A DNA stretch of 64,000 nucleotides from Neptunicoccus sediminis. GTDB lineage: Bacteria; Pseudomonadota; Alphaproteobacteria; Rhodobacterales; Rhodobacteraceae. Below, piece after piece: positions 35,761-44,962 of this stretch. Each line of letters begins with the position of its first letter. The first letter of the stretch is position 1. The notes below the pieces were generated by a model. The model was given only the letters and a program-made list of their open reading frames with translations. It was not told the DNA's origin and made no database searches. Location of the stretch: assembly GCF_001719615.1 (NCBI RefSeq), contig NZ_MDVX01000001.1, positions 558,001 to 622,000 of the forward strand, in the 5' to 3' direction. The translations under genes were made by a program, and so were the position numbers.

Positions 35761-38367
35761 ATGGCTGATTACGAGATCAACGTTGACAAGCTGGCACGCA
35801 GGGCGATGCGCACCCTGACGTGGCGGTTGCGCCTGACCCGTGCCGCGATTCTGCTCGAGCGTGGCATGGCCAGCTTTTGGCCTCTGATAACGCTCACTCT
35901 TTTTGTGGTCGCGCTGGGTCGTCTGGGATTGCTGTTGCCCTTTGGCAAAGCTGCGCTGACAGGTGGGCTGGCGGTGGCGGCTGTGCTCTGGCTGTGGTTT
36001 CTATGGCGCGGGGTCCGTTCGTTTCACTGGCCGACAGTGGCGGATGCCAAGGCGCGGATCGACGCGAAAATGCCGGGCCGCCCCTTGCAATCTCTGGATG
36101 ATTCCATGGCGGTGGGGGCAGATGACCCTGCAGCGCGATACCTTTGGGCCAGACATTTGCAGCGCATGGCGGATCAGGCCCGCGGCGCACAGGCCGCGCA
36201 GCCCCACATTCGGCTGGCCCGCCGCGATCCTTGGGCCTTGCGCCTGATCGCGGTGTTTGTCTTTGCGGCGGCGGCCCTGTTCGGCCGGACAGATCCGGTG
36301 CAGTCGCTGGTACAAAGTCTGACGGACGAAACAGCGCTTGTGGCCACCGGTCCCAGTTGGGAAGGCTGGGCAGAGCCGCCCGCCTATACCGGAAAACCGG
36401 CGGTCTATCTGAACGATATTGCCAGTGGCGAGACCTTGGACCTGCCAGAAGGCACCCGCATAACCTTGCGGATTTATGGTGAAACCGAAGGCGCGACATT
36501 GGAGGAATCCTTCAGTGCGACGGGCGATGCTGCCTTGAGCACGGGCGAGGCCGGATTTGCCGAGAGCACAATTGACGTGACGCAGTCGGGGCGGCTTAGG
36601 CTGGTGCCACCGCAGGGACCGGATGCGGAATTCAACATTGCGATGATCGCGGACGAAGATCCGCAGGTTGTGCTGACAGACGAGATCAGCCGCACCGTAC
36701 AGGGGGCGCTGAAACTGCCGTTCGAGGCGCGGGATGACTACGGTATTGAAGGTGGCACTGTCACCATCGAACTGGCACTTGAAGCGGTGGACCGGCGTCA
36801 CGGTCTGGTGTCTGACCCCGAGCCGCGCGAGATGCTGACGTTGCAACTGCCGCTGCCTTTCACCCGAAAAACCGCAGCCTTTGAAGAAACGCTGGTCGAG
36901 GATCTGGCGGAACACCCTTGGGCTGGTTTGCCGGTTCGTATTGTGCTGACAGTGGAGGATGCGCTGGGTCAGACGGGCAGCGTCACCCCCGAAATCGGCC
37001 CCATGCCGGGCAAGCGGTTCTTTGACACGATGGCCGCTGCCGTGGCCGAACAACGGCGTGATTTACTGTGGAACAGGGATAACAAACAGCGGATTGTGCA
37101 GGTATTGAAGGCGATCACCTACCGCCCCGAAGTCGCGTTTGAGCGGCGCGGCGAGAAAGCCTATCTGATGATCCGCACCGCCATGCGCCGGATGGAATAT
37201 GCCGGCGACGACCGGCTGAGCGATACGGTGCGGGACGAGGTTGCCGCCATGCTTTGGAAGGCGGCTCTCTTGATCGAGGACGGTGATCTCGCCGATGCTC
37301 GGGAGCGGTTGAAGCGGGCGCAGGAGCGTCTGTCCGAAGCGATGAAAAACGGGGCAACGCAGGATGAAATCCAGCAATTGATGGATGAATTGCGTCAGGC
37401 CACCAATGACTACATGCGGCAGTTGGCCGAAGAACAGCGCAAGGACGGCCAGCAGAACCAGCAGGCTGAGAACGGACAGACCCGTGAAATGTCGCAGGAT
37501 CAATTGCAACAATTGCTGGACCGTATTCAGGATCTGATGGAACAGGGCCGCATGGCCGAGGCGCAGGAGCTGATGGAACAGCTTCAGCAGATGATGGAAA
37601 ACATGCGCGTGACCGAGGGCCAGAACGGCGGGCAGGGTGGACAGAACCAGCAGGCGATGGAAGGGCTTGGCGATACGCTGCGCGAACAGCAGGATCTGGC
37701 CGATGACACCTACCGCGAGTTGCAGGAAGAATACGACCGCAACCGGCGTGAATTGCAAGAATCTCAGGACCCTTCGCTGTCGGACGGAAACCAGCAAGGC
37801 CAGCAGCAGGGGCAGCAGGACGGTCAGGAAAACGGCCAGCAGCGTGGGCAAGAACAGGGTCAGGGTACCGGACCGGGGCGGCTTGCAGAACGTCAGCAGG
37901 CGCTTCGGGATATGCTGGAGCAGCAACGCCGCGAGATGAACCGGAACGGGGTCAATGGTGGCGAAGAGTTTGAGCGGAGCCTTGAAGAAGCGGAGCGCCA
38001 GATGGGGGAGGCCGAGAGCAATCTCGAAGACGGCAATTCCGCCGGTGCGCTCGGCAATCAGGCCAACGCGCTGGAAGCTCTGCGCGAAGGGATGCGCCAG
38101 CTCGGAGAGGCGGAGCGGCAGGCGCAATCCGGTCAGGCCGGTCAGCAGGGCAGCCAGCCCGGACAGGGTGATCAGGACGCGCGCGATCCCTTGGGGCGTC
38201 CGTTGTCGGAAACCGGACGGGTCGGCAGCAACGAAAAGCTGGTGCCAAGCGAAGAACAGTACCGCAGATCGCGGGAGGTTATGGATGAAATCCGCAAACG
38301 GTCCGGTGAACGCAACCGCCCCGCATTGGAACTGGATTATCTGAAGCGGCTGTTAGACCGCTTCTAG
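35761..38367 (+). CDS. TIGR02302 family (DUF4175) membrane protein, glutamine-rich tail
   Basis: This 868-residue protein fits the TIGR02302/DUF4175 family of alphaproteobacteria, function unproven. Three N-terminal membrane segments lie at about residues 38-58, 65-83 and 160-177. A beta-rich region spans roughly 190-420, followed by a long helical, glutamine- and glutamate-rich part from about 480 to 840 with repeats such as QQLLDRIQDLMEQG and a low-complexity Gln/Gly stretch near 680-705. The tail may bind the cell-envelope or act as a spacer. It is downstream of lysA and convergent with the acidic zinc-ribbon gene. Confidence 0.85.
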   Translation: MADYEINVDKLARRAMRTLTWRLRLTRAAILLERGMASFWPLITLTLFVVALGRLGLLLPFGKAALTGGLAVAAVLWLWFLWRGVRSFHWPTVADAKARIDAKMPGRPLQSLDDSMAVGADDPAARYLWARHLQRMADQARGAQAAQPHIRLARRDPWALRLIAVFVFAAAALFGRTDPVQSLVQSLTDETALVATGPSWEGWAEPPAYTGKPAVYLNDIASGETLDLPEGTRITLRIYGETEGATLEESFSATGDAALSTGEAGFAESTIDVTQSGRLRLVPPQGPDAEFNIAMIADEDPQVVLTDEISRTVQGALKLPFEARDDYGIEGGTVTIELALEAVDRRHGLVSDPEPREMLTLQLPLPFTRKTAAFEETLVEDLAEHPWAGLPVRIVLTVEDALGQTGSVTPEIGPMPGKRFFDTMAAAVAEQRRDLLWNRDNKQRIVQVLKAITYRPEVAFERRGEKAYLMIRTAMRRMEYAGDDRLSDTVRDEVAAMLWKAALLIEDGDLADARERLKRAQERLSEAMKNGATQDEIQQLMDELRQATNDYMRQLAEEQRKDGQQNQQAENGQTREMSQDQLQQLLDRIQDLMEQGRMAEAQELMEQLQQMMENMRVTEGQNGGQGGQNQQAMEGLGDTLREQQDLADDTYRELQEEYDRNRRELQESQDPSLSDGNQQGQQQGQQDGQENGQQRGQEQGQGTGPGRLAERQQALRDMLEQQRREMNRNGVNGGEEFERSLEEAERQMGEAESNLEDGNSAGALGNQANALEALREGMRQLGEAERQAQSGQAGQQGSQPGQGDQDARDPLGRPLSETGRVGSNEKLVPSEEQYRRSREVMDEIRKRSGERNRPALELDYLKRLLDRF

Positions 38368-38427
38368 AACCGCGTTCCGTTAACCCGATATTCAGATACG
38401 GGATGTATTATAGGGGCGACCGGCGCT

Positions 38428-40254
38428 TTAACCGCCGATCTTCCGTTCAATCAACAGACGCAGGCTGTCGATGGCCGATGCGTATGGATCAAGCACCACA
38501 GCCGCTGACGGCATGCCAGCGACGATCAGCGGGTGGAGCAGATACAGTGCAATAAGGATCGCAAAGACAAAGACCGTCCAGACAAAAGCGCGCCTGAAAC
38601 CGCCGGATTTCCGCGCAAGCTCTTCCTCATGGGCGTCGCGTATTTCTCGGTCGCGGCGGCGGGGTTCCCCGCCATCACTGCGCAATGACGCGTCGAGTTC
38701 GTCTACATCGGGCAGAAGGGACTTGCGGCCCGACTGACCACCCGCCAGTTCGTCTGCCGGTGCCGCTTCGCCCTCTTCCAGAGGGGACAGGGACGACGGA
38801 TCAGACCCTTCGTCCAGCCCGAAACCCTGTTTTACCCGTGCACGGCCTCGGCCGTTTCTGGCTTTGGGGCGGGACAGCCCCATAATGGCAGCGGCGGCAA
38901 CGGCCCCTTTCGGGCTGTCCTCATCCTCGGGGCTGTCGATGCCGTCATCGTCGTCCCGTGATGGTGCAACAACAGCTTTATCGGCGCGATAGGCGTGTCG
39001 GGCGCGGTCCTCTTTTATCTCTTTGAAATCCTCGTCTTCGATGTCGGCAAGAGAGAGGTCTTCGGTGACGGCATCTTCTGTATCCAGAGAATCGTCATCG
39101 GCGTAAGGATTTCGTAACTCTTCGTCGGTATCTTCGGGCAGAGGGTCGTCGGATGGCAGGATCGGGGTGTACTGTTCCTCGTCTCCTTCCGCTTCTGCTT
39201 CCGGTTCCTGATCCGTCTCGGCTGCGCGGCTTGCGCCGATGGTTTCAAGCTGGCTGCGAATGGCCTCCAGATCAGCGAGCGGATCAAATTCCGGATCGGC
39301 GCCCTCATCCTCCGGTTTGGCATCCGCGCGCTCTTCTGGTTCCGGTGCAGAAGGATCGGGCTGCAATGTATCCTTATTGGTGTCGTCGGTGTCATTGCCG
39401 TCGTCATCCGCATGGGCATCAAGGAATTCGGTCAGTCCGGCAAAGCCGAGTTCATCATCGTCACCGGATTCCTCTCCGGCTGGTGCGTCTTCAGGTTCTT
39501 TCTTGGGGTCGTCCTGTATTTCGTAATCTGTGGATTGCTGTTCTTGCGAACTGTCTTTTGACGCGCTTTGCGGGTCGACAACATCTCCCTCGCCCCGTGG
39601 TGCTTCCTCTGTGAAATCGGCTGCGTCCTGATCGCCGGAGCCAGAGCCGCCTGCAAGGGAATTGTCCTGTTGCTGCTCCTCTTGGGCCAGTGCGCGGTCT
39701 ACGGCGATTTTGCGGTCTTCGCCGTCACCGTCAATTGCATCCGCAGCGGCTGCGTCCAGTTTGTCCCGTGCTGCCGAAGCGGAAGAAAACGCTGCCTCAG
39801 ACCTTAGAACGTTAAGAACATCCTCTGCGACTGGGGCTGTTCGCAGATGGGGTGAGGGCGCATCGTCATCATCGTAATCGTCGTCGCTATAATCATCGTC
39901 GCTGGCGGAGAAATGCGGCGCGGCAGGTTGATTTTCCCTTTCGACGGGGGCTTCTGCCGTGTTGTCATCCGCGTCAACGTTGCCCGAAACGGCCTGATCA
40001 TGGGAGTCTGTCGGGGCAGCGGTCTGCGCCCGTTTCGATCTGAAATTCAGCTCGGGAAGGTCATCCAGATTGTCGAAGACCCCTTTGTCTTCAAGCTCGT
40101 CGTCGCTGTGTGATGCGCGATCCGGCAACATTTCGATATAGTCTTGAAACCAGATATTGTCACAATTGGCGCATTGCACCTCGCGCCCGGACTCCGGGAT
40201 CGCTGCTTCATCTACCTCGTACTGCGCGACGCATCTTGGGCATACTATACGCAT
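38428..40254 (-). CDS. Acidic zinc-ribbon membrane protein
   Basis: A 608-residue protein with an N-terminal MJ0042-type zinc ribbon (CPRC at residues 5-8, CANC near 28-31), then about 480 residues of strongly acidic, Asp/Glu/Ser/Ala-rich sequence with little predicted structure. A single membrane helix (about residues 540-560, FVWTVFVFAILIALYLL) and a short C-terminal domain follow. So the zinc ribbon and acidic stretch are cytoplasmic, if the topology is N-in. The start is at MRIVCPRC. It is divergent from ftsE. No specific function is known to me. Confidence 0.85.
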   Translation of the reverse strand: MRIVCPRCVAQYEVDEAAIPESGREVQCANCDNIWFQDYIEMLPDRASHSDDELEDKGVFDNLDDLPELNFRSKRAQTAAPTDSHDQAVSGNVDADDNTAEAPVERENQPAAPHFSASDDDYSDDDYDDDDAPSPHLRTAPVAEDVLNVLRSEAAFSSASAARDKLDAAAADAIDGDGEDRKIAVDRALAQEEQQQDNSLAGGSGSGDQDAADFTEEAPRGEGDVVDPQSASKDSSQEQQSTDYEIQDDPKKEPEDAPAGEESGDDDELGFAGLTEFLDAHADDDGNDTDDTNKDTLQPDPSAPEPEERADAKPEDEGADPEFDPLADLEAIRSQLETIGASRAAETDQEPEAEAEGDEEQYTPILPSDDPLPEDTDEELRNPYADDDSLDTEDAVTEDLSLADIEDEDFKEIKEDRARHAYRADKAVVAPSRDDDDGIDSPEDEDSPKGAVAAAAIMGLSRPKARNGRGRARVKQGFGLDEGSDPSSLSPLEEGEAAPADELAGGQSGRKSLLPDVDELDASLRSDGGEPRRRDREIRDAHEEELARKSGGFRRAFVWTVFVFAILIALYLLHPLIVAGMPSAAVVLDPYASAIDSLRLLIERKIGG

Positions 40255-40430
40255 GGCACCCTCGCTTATTTTTTCTGCCAACCGCCAGCCCGCGAATCAG
40301 CTTTTTTACTAGTTTTAGCGGTGGAACCCTTTCATTCCAAGTATCTGTTCAAATTTGTAAACATTGCATGTATGGGCGGTATGAGCGAAAACCGACAAAA
40401 CGGACTGTCGAACAGTATACGAGGCACAGA

Positions 40431-41108
40431 GTGATAGAGCTGAAAAACGCGGGTTTTAACTATGGTGGGCGTGATATTCTCAGCGATATGACCCTGCGGT
40501 TGTCCCCCGGATCGTTCCATTTCCTGACCGGGCCGTCGGGTTCGGGCAAAACGACCTTGCTGAATTTGTGCTATCAGGCGCTGATGCCGACCACCGGAAT
40601 GGTGCGCATTTTTGAACAGGATGTGCGGGCCATGACGCGGGATGATGTGGCCCGCGTGCGGCGGCGGATCGGTGTCGTGCACCAGAACTGCCAGTTTCTG
40701 GATCATATCAGTGTGCGCGATAATCTGACATTGCCGCTGTCGGTTTCGGGCCGCGAATCCGAAGTGGATCAAGGCAATGTGGACGACCTGTTGGGCTGGG
40801 TCGGGCTAAGCGAGCGGGGCGATGCGCTGCCGCCAGAACTGTCCGGTGGAGAGCGTCAGAGGGCGGCGCTGGCCCGCGCGATTATCATGTCGCCGGACCT
40901 GATCCTTGCGGATGAGCCGACGGGAAATGTGGATTGGGAAATGGCGCAACGATTGATTGCGCTGCTGGTAGAATTGAACCGGATGGGTAAAACGATCCTG
41001 ATCGCGACCCATGATCTCAACCTGATCCGCAACACGAAATCCGAAGTTTCGGCGCGGGTTTTGCGGATCAGTAACACCAAGTTGCAACTGGCCGGAGCGG
41101 ATTTGTGA
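40431..41108 (+). CDS. ftsE: Cell division ATP-binding protein FtsE
   Basis: The 225-residue ABC ATPase couples to FtsX and governs septal peptidoglycan hydrolases. Walker A GPSGSGKTTLLNL near residue 34, signature LSGGERQRAALARAI near residue 137, and Walker B LILADEPTGNVD near 160. I take the GTG at 40431, with a GAGGCAC site, since homologues begin VIELKNAG. The ftsX start overlaps its stop codon. Confidence 0.93.
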   Translation: MIELKNAGFNYGGRDILSDMTLRLSPGSFHFLTGPSGSGKTTLLNLCYQALMPTTGMVRIFEQDVRAMTRDDVARVRRRIGVVHQNCQFLDHISVRDNLTLPLSVSGRESEVDQGNVDDLLGWVGLSERGDALPPELSGGERQRAALARAIIMSPDLILADEPTGNVDWEMAQRLIALLVELNRMGKTILIATHDLNLIRNTKSEVSARVLRISNTKLQLAGADL

Positions 41109-42010
41109 TGGAGCGTTTGCGCAGTATTTTTGAGGTTTTCAGCGGTGATACCAATGCGGACCGCGTTGTGCCGCCCAGTGGTTTCACCTCGCGGCTGACA
41201 TCTTTTACCGCCGGAGCTATGGCCTTTCTGACGGTGTTTGCACTAGCGCTGTCGCTGGCGACGGGTCGGCTGGCGGATCGTTGGGATGCAGAACTGGCGC
41301 GGACCTCGACCATCCGCATTGCCGCCCCCGAAGGGCAACTGGCCGCACAATCCGAAGCAGTGCTGGAGGTTCTGCGCACCACGCCGGGAATTGCCAGCGC
41401 GCGGGTGATGTCGGATGCGGAACAACGTAAATTGCTGGAGCCCTGGTTCGGTCCGGACCTGCCGCTCGATACATTGCCGGTGCCCCGACTGATCGAGGTT
41501 CTGGAAGAGGGCAAAGGGCCGGATATGGTCGGACTGAAACTGCGGCTGAGCGCGGAAGCCCCCGGCGCGGTTCTGGATGACCACACCCGCTGGCGCAAGC
41601 CGCTGGTGAATGCGGCGACGCGGTTGCGTCTGCTCGGGCTGGTGTCGATCCTGCTGATTGCAGGCTCTATGGGGGCGATGATTACGCTGGCGGCCCAATC
41701 CGCGCTGGCTGCGAACGGACAGGTAATCGGCGTGCTGCGGCTGATCGGTGCGCGGGATGTCTACATCGCCCGCGCCTTTGTGCGCCGCTTCACACTGCGG
41801 GCGCTGATCGGGGCTGCGATTGGCACCGGACTGGCGATGATAGGTGTTGCATTTATGCCCGCTCCGGCAGAGGAAGGCGCCTTCCTGACGGGGCTTGGCT
41901 TTGTCGGTTGGCATTGGGTCCTGCCGGTTTTCGTGCCGGTGATCGCCGCAATCGTTGCATTCTGGGCGACCCGTCTGGCGGCGTTCCGTGCCCTATCGAG
42001 GTTAAGCTGA
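41105..42010 (+). CDS. ftsX: Cell division protein FtsX
   Basis: The roughly 301-residue membrane subunit has four membrane segments: one near residues 30-50, and three after residue 180 (LLGLVSILLIAGSMGAMITLAA, then two more). The long region between TM1 and TM2 is the extracytoplasmic loop that contacts peptidoglycan-hydrolase activators. The start is GTG at 41105 or ATG at 41108, overlapping ftsE. The plsC ATG overlaps its stop by one base. Confidence 0.92.
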   Translation: MMERLRSIFEVFSGDTNADRVVPPSGFTSRLTSFTAGAMAFLTVFALALSLATGRLADRWDAELARTSTIRIAAPEGQLAAQSEAVLEVLRTTPGIASARVMSDAEQRKLLEPWFGPDLPLDTLPVPRLIEVLEEGKGPDMVGLKLRLSAEAPGAVLDDHTRWRKPLVNAATRLRLLGLVSILLIAGSMGAMITLAAQSALAANGQVIGVLRLIGARDVYIARAFVRRFTLRALIGAAIGTGLAMIGVAFMPAPAEEGAFLTGLGFVGWHWVLPVFVPVIAAIVAFWATRLAAFRALSRLS

Positions 42011-42780
42011 TGTATGCAATCCAATGGCTCCGCTCCCTGTTGTTTATCGGGCAAATGTATCTGGCCATGTTCGTCATGGCGCTGTTTTTCATTCCAATGA
42101 CGATGATCAAACGGGAAAATTCCTACTGGGCGGTGCGCAGCTATTGTCGCTGGGTGCGCTGGACGGCAAGCTGGATGGTCGGGCTGAAATCCGAAGTGCG
42201 CGGTGAGGTGCCGACGGACGAGGTGCTGATCGCCTCCAAACACCAAAGCTTTTTTGACATTATCCTGATCGTTTCGGCGGTTCCGCGGCCCAAGTTCATC
42301 ATGAAGGCGGTGCTGAAATGGGCGCCGATTCTGGGCTGGTTCGCGCTAAAGATCGGCTGCGTTCCGGTGGAGCGGGGCAAGCGCGGCGCGGCGATCAAGC
42401 AGATGGTGGCAGATGTGAAATCCGGTGCGCAATTGCCCGGCCAGTTGATTATTTTCCCCCAAGGCACCCGCGTGGCGGCCGGGGCGCATCTGCCTTACAA
42501 AGTGGGCGCGGCGGTGTTGCACCAGCAGACAGGACAACCTGTGGTGCCGGCGGCGACAAATGTGGGCGTGTTCTGGCCGCGTCACGGCATCTATCGCAAG
42601 CCGGGATTGGCGGTGGTGGAGTTTCTGCCGCGCCTTGACGCGGAAGATTTGGACGGCATGGAGACAGGCACGATCACCAAGGTTCTGGAGGAAGCGATCG
42701 AGCCTGCGTCAAACCGTTTGATGGCAGAGGCCGGTTTTGTGGTGGATGCGACAAAGCATCAGTCCGTGCCCAAAGCTTAA
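42010..42780 (+). CDS. plsC: 1-acyl-sn-glycerol-3-phosphate acyltransferase
   Basis: A 256-residue membrane enzyme that makes phosphatidic acid. It has an N-terminal membrane helix (about residues 10-30) and the acyltransferase motifs KHQSFFDII (His-x4-Asp) near residue 76 and FPQGTRVAAG near residue 150. The ATG at 42010 overlaps the ftsX stop, so it is in the ftsEX transcript, coupling envelope lipid supply to division genes. Confidence 0.92.
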   Translation: MYAIQWLRSLLFIGQMYLAMFVMALFFIPMTMIKRENSYWAVRSYCRWVRWTASWMVGLKSEVRGEVPTDEVLIASKHQSFFDIILIVSAVPRPKFIMKAVLKWAPILGWFALKIGCVPVERGKRGAAIKQMVADVKSGAQLPGQLIIFPQGTRVAAGAHLPYKVGAAVLHQQTGQPVVPAATNVGVFWPRHGIYRKPGLAVVEFLPRLDAEDLDGMETGTITKVLEEAIEPASNRLMAEAGFVVDATKHQSVPKA

Positions 42781-42807
42781 CAGAACCTTTCCGATCACCC
42801 TGCAAAT

Positions 42808-42847
42808 ATGAAGCGTCATATAAGACGCTTCATAAATGAAGCTTCAT
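42808..42847. repeat. Cluster of ATGAAGC inverted repeats between plsC and gap
   Basis: ATGAAGCGTC and GACGCTTCAT form a perfect 10-bp inverted repeat with a 6-base spacer (42808-42833). Two bases later comes the perfect 12-bp palindrome ATGAAGCTTCAT (42836-42847). All four arms contain ATGAAGC. The two flanking genes converge here. There is no T-run, so it does not look like a standard terminator. Confidence 0.7.
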
Positions 42848-42903
42848 GGCAGCAGTGTCTTAATGACTCGGCGCTGAAAGTCACAAGATGCCAAGGCTTT
42901 AAC

Positions 42904-43902
42904 TTACAGGAATTTTCCCATCGCGACGGCTGTATCGGCCATGCGGTTTGAAAAGCCCCATTCGTTGTCATACCAGCTCAGCACGCGACCCATGCGGCCC
43001 TGAACCTGTGTTTCGCTGGTCGCCACCACAGAAGAGCGCGGGTCGTGATTGAAATCTATCGACACCAGCGGCAGGGTCTCCATGCCGAGCACGCCCTTCA
43101 TCGAACCCTCCGCAGCCTCTTGGAGCGCCGCGTTAATGGACTCCACCGTGATAGCCTTGGTGGTGTTGAACTTGAAATCAACGCAGGACACATTCGGTGT
43201 CGGCACGCGGATCGCAACACCGTCGAGTTTACCTTCGAGTTCGGGCAATACCAGACCCAGCGCTTTGGCCGCACCTGTTGATGTCGGCACCATAGACAGG
43301 GCAGCCGCACGGCCCCGTTCCCAATTGCCAGCACCACGATCCAGCGTTGGCTGGCTGCCGGTATAGGCGTGAACGGTTGTGACCAGCCCGTCTTCGATCC
43401 CGAATGTATCGTGCAGGACCTTCGCCAGCGGCGCGAGGCAGTTGGTGGTGCAAGACCCGTTGGACACAATCACATCATCGGCGGTCAATGTGTCGTGGTT
43501 AACGCCGTAAACGATTGTTTTATCGGCGTTCTTGCCCGGCGCAGAGACCAGGACGCGTTTAGCACCGGCTTGCAGATATTTCGCGGCCTTATCCTTGTCT
43601 TTGAACAGGCCGGTACATTCCAGCGCAATATCCACATGCCCCCAGTCCAGTTCCGCCGGATCACGCTCGGCGCTGACAGGGATCGGACCATAGCCTACAT
43701 CAATGCTGTTTTCAGTGTGGCTGACCTCGCCCGGAAAGACTTTGTGCACGCTGTCGTATTTGAACAGATAGGCCGAATTATCCACCGGCGTCAGGTCATT
43801 TATCGCGACCACTTCAATGTCTGTGCGCCCGCTTTCAACGATGGCCCGCAGGATGTTGCGCCCGATCCGACCAAAGCCGTTAATCCCCACTTTTACAGTC
43901 AT
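42904..43902 (-). CDS. gap: Glyceraldehyde-3-phosphate dehydrogenase
   Basis: This 332-residue enzyme makes 1,3-bisphosphoglycerate in glycolysis or runs the reverse way in gluconeogenesis. Cofactor motif INGFGRIGRNILRA at the start, catalytic cysteine in SNGSCTTNCLAPLAKV near residue 150, and SWYDNEWGFSNRM near the C terminus. Single gene, with a promoter and overlapping LacI-type palindrome about 50 bases upstream. Confidence 0.97.
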   Translation of the reverse strand: MTVKVGINGFGRIGRNILRAIVESGRTDIEVVAINDLTPVDNSAYLFKYDSVHKVFPGEVSHTENSIDVGYGPIPVSAERDPAELDWGHVDIALECTGLFKDKDKAAKYLQAGAKRVLVSAPGKNADKTIVYGVNHDTLTADDVIVSNGSCTTNCLAPLAKVLHDTFGIEDGLVTTVHAYTGSQPTLDRGAGNWERGRAAALSMVPTSTGAAKALGLVLPELEGKLDGVAIRVPTPNVSCVDFKFNTTKAITVESINAALQEAAEGSMKGVLGMETLPLVSIDFNHDPRSSVVATSETQVQGRMGRVLSWYDNEWGFSNRMADTAVAMGKFL

Positions 43903-43954
43903 AGTGCTTCTCCGATCCCAAAAGTTGCGCCCGTCGCGGACGATTTCGCAGTTT

Positions 43955-43968
43955 CGTTAGCGATAACG
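43955..43968. promoter_or_regulatory. LacI-type operator over the gap promoter
   Basis: CGTTAGCGATAACG is a 14-bp imperfect palindrome with a central CG, the hallmark of LacI-family sites. It contains the gap -10 box. It resembles the TGTTAnCGnTAACA-like sites described for the central-carbon regulator CceR in Rhodobacter, which is an inference from memory of that motif. Confidence 0.45.
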
Positions 43969-43988
43969 TAAGCAGACGGAAGGTTCAA
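43960..43988 (-). promoter_or_regulatory. Candidate promoter of gap
   Basis: On the minus strand, TTGAAC (43988-43983), a 17-base spacer, then TATCGC (43965-43960) give a reasonable sigma-70 promoter. Transcription would start about 50 bases before the gap ATG. The -10 lies inside the palindrome at 43955-43968. Confidence 0.45.
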
Positions 43989-44010
43989 CCTCATTTGGGG
44001 CGGCAGGCGT

Positions 44011-44958
44011 TTACATCAACCAGAAAATCAGGGCGAGCAGGGCGAAAAAGCCTGTCATGGCGTACCAGCTGCGGTTCAGGGCGCGCACTGAATCCAGAAT
44101 ATCGGTGCTGCTGAGATCCCGTTTACCCTGTTCGTTCACAAACAGGTCATTGGTCATTTCCCCGCCATAGCTGCGCGGTCCGGCCAGCGACACATCCAGC
44201 ACGCCGGCCATAGCTGCTTCGGGCCAACCCGCATTCGGAGAGCGGTGCATGTCGGCATCTTCAAACACCACATCAAGGGCGGTGCGGTCGAAATGGGCGA
44301 AACAGATCAGCACGGCAGTGATCCGTGCGGGCAGCCAGTTCAGGATGTCATCCAGTTTGGCGGCAGCATATCCGAACTCGGCATATTCCTCATTTTTGTA
44401 GCCGATCATACTGTCGGCGGTGTTCACGATTTTGTAGATCAGAATACCGGGCAGTCCGAGGATCAGGAACCAGAACACCGGCGCGACCACACCGTCCGAA
44501 AAGTTTTCGGCAGCGCTTTCGATGGCGGCGCGGGACACTTCGGTCTCCTTCATCGCGCCAGTATCCCGCCCGACGATCATCGACACCGCGTTGCGCCCCT
44601 GCGGCAGACCGTTTTGCAGGGCGGTCGCCACGTCGCGCACATGGTCGATCAGGCTTCTGTGGGCGATCAGAACTGCGGCGATGATGACCTCGATCACGTT
44701 TATTGCGATGCCAAGGTATTCGACATTGTTCAGCAGCTCGAATACCAACCCGATCAGTCCGGCCACCAGCACAAGGACAGCCACGGCGAAGAACCCCTTC
44801 ACCCGCCGTGCAGAGCCACGGTTCAAAAGCTCGTCCAGACTGTTGACCAGCCGCCCCATCAGTGTGGCGGGGTGGGGGTAACGGTCCCAGATCTTCTCCG
44901 GCTCGCCAAGGGCAAAATCCAGCAGCAGCGCCAGCAGAACCATCAGAAAGATACTCAT
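44011..44958 (-). CDS. cbiB: Adenosylcobinamide-phosphate synthase CbiB (CobD)
   Basis: A 315-residue membrane enzyme that joins the aminopropanol arm to cobyric acid. It starts MSIFLMVLLALLLDFALGEPEKIWDRYPHP, with the conserved DFALGEP and YPHPATLMG segments, then multiple membrane helices and the family core NFSDGVVAPVFWF near residue 155. It lies 4 bases after cobC in the same direction. Named CobD in the aerobic-pathway scheme. Confidence 0.93.
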   Translation of the reverse strand: MSIFLMVLLALLLDFALGEPEKIWDRYPHPATLMGRLVNSLDELLNRGSARRVKGFFAVAVLVLVAGLIGLVFELLNNVEYLGIAINVIEVIIAAVLIAHRSLIDHVRDVATALQNGLPQGRNAVSMIVGRDTGAMKETEVSRAAIESAAENFSDGVVAPVFWFLILGLPGILIYKIVNTADSMIGYKNEEYAEFGYAAAKLDDILNWLPARITAVLICFAHFDRTALDVVFEDADMHRSPNAGWPEAAMAGVLDVSLAGPRSYGGEMTNDLFVNEQGKRDLSSTDILDSVRALNRSWYAMTGFFALLALIFWLM

Positions 44959-44962
44959 TCGT

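Noticed and set aside
37780-37870. Repetitive CAG-rich tract
   Set aside because: It encodes the Gln/Gly-rich part of the TIGR02302 protein; there is no exact tandem unit.
40144-40434. 96-codon frame upstream of and overlapping the ftsE start
   Set aside because: It lies over the zinc-ribbon gene start and the divergent promoter region and has no protein-like composition.
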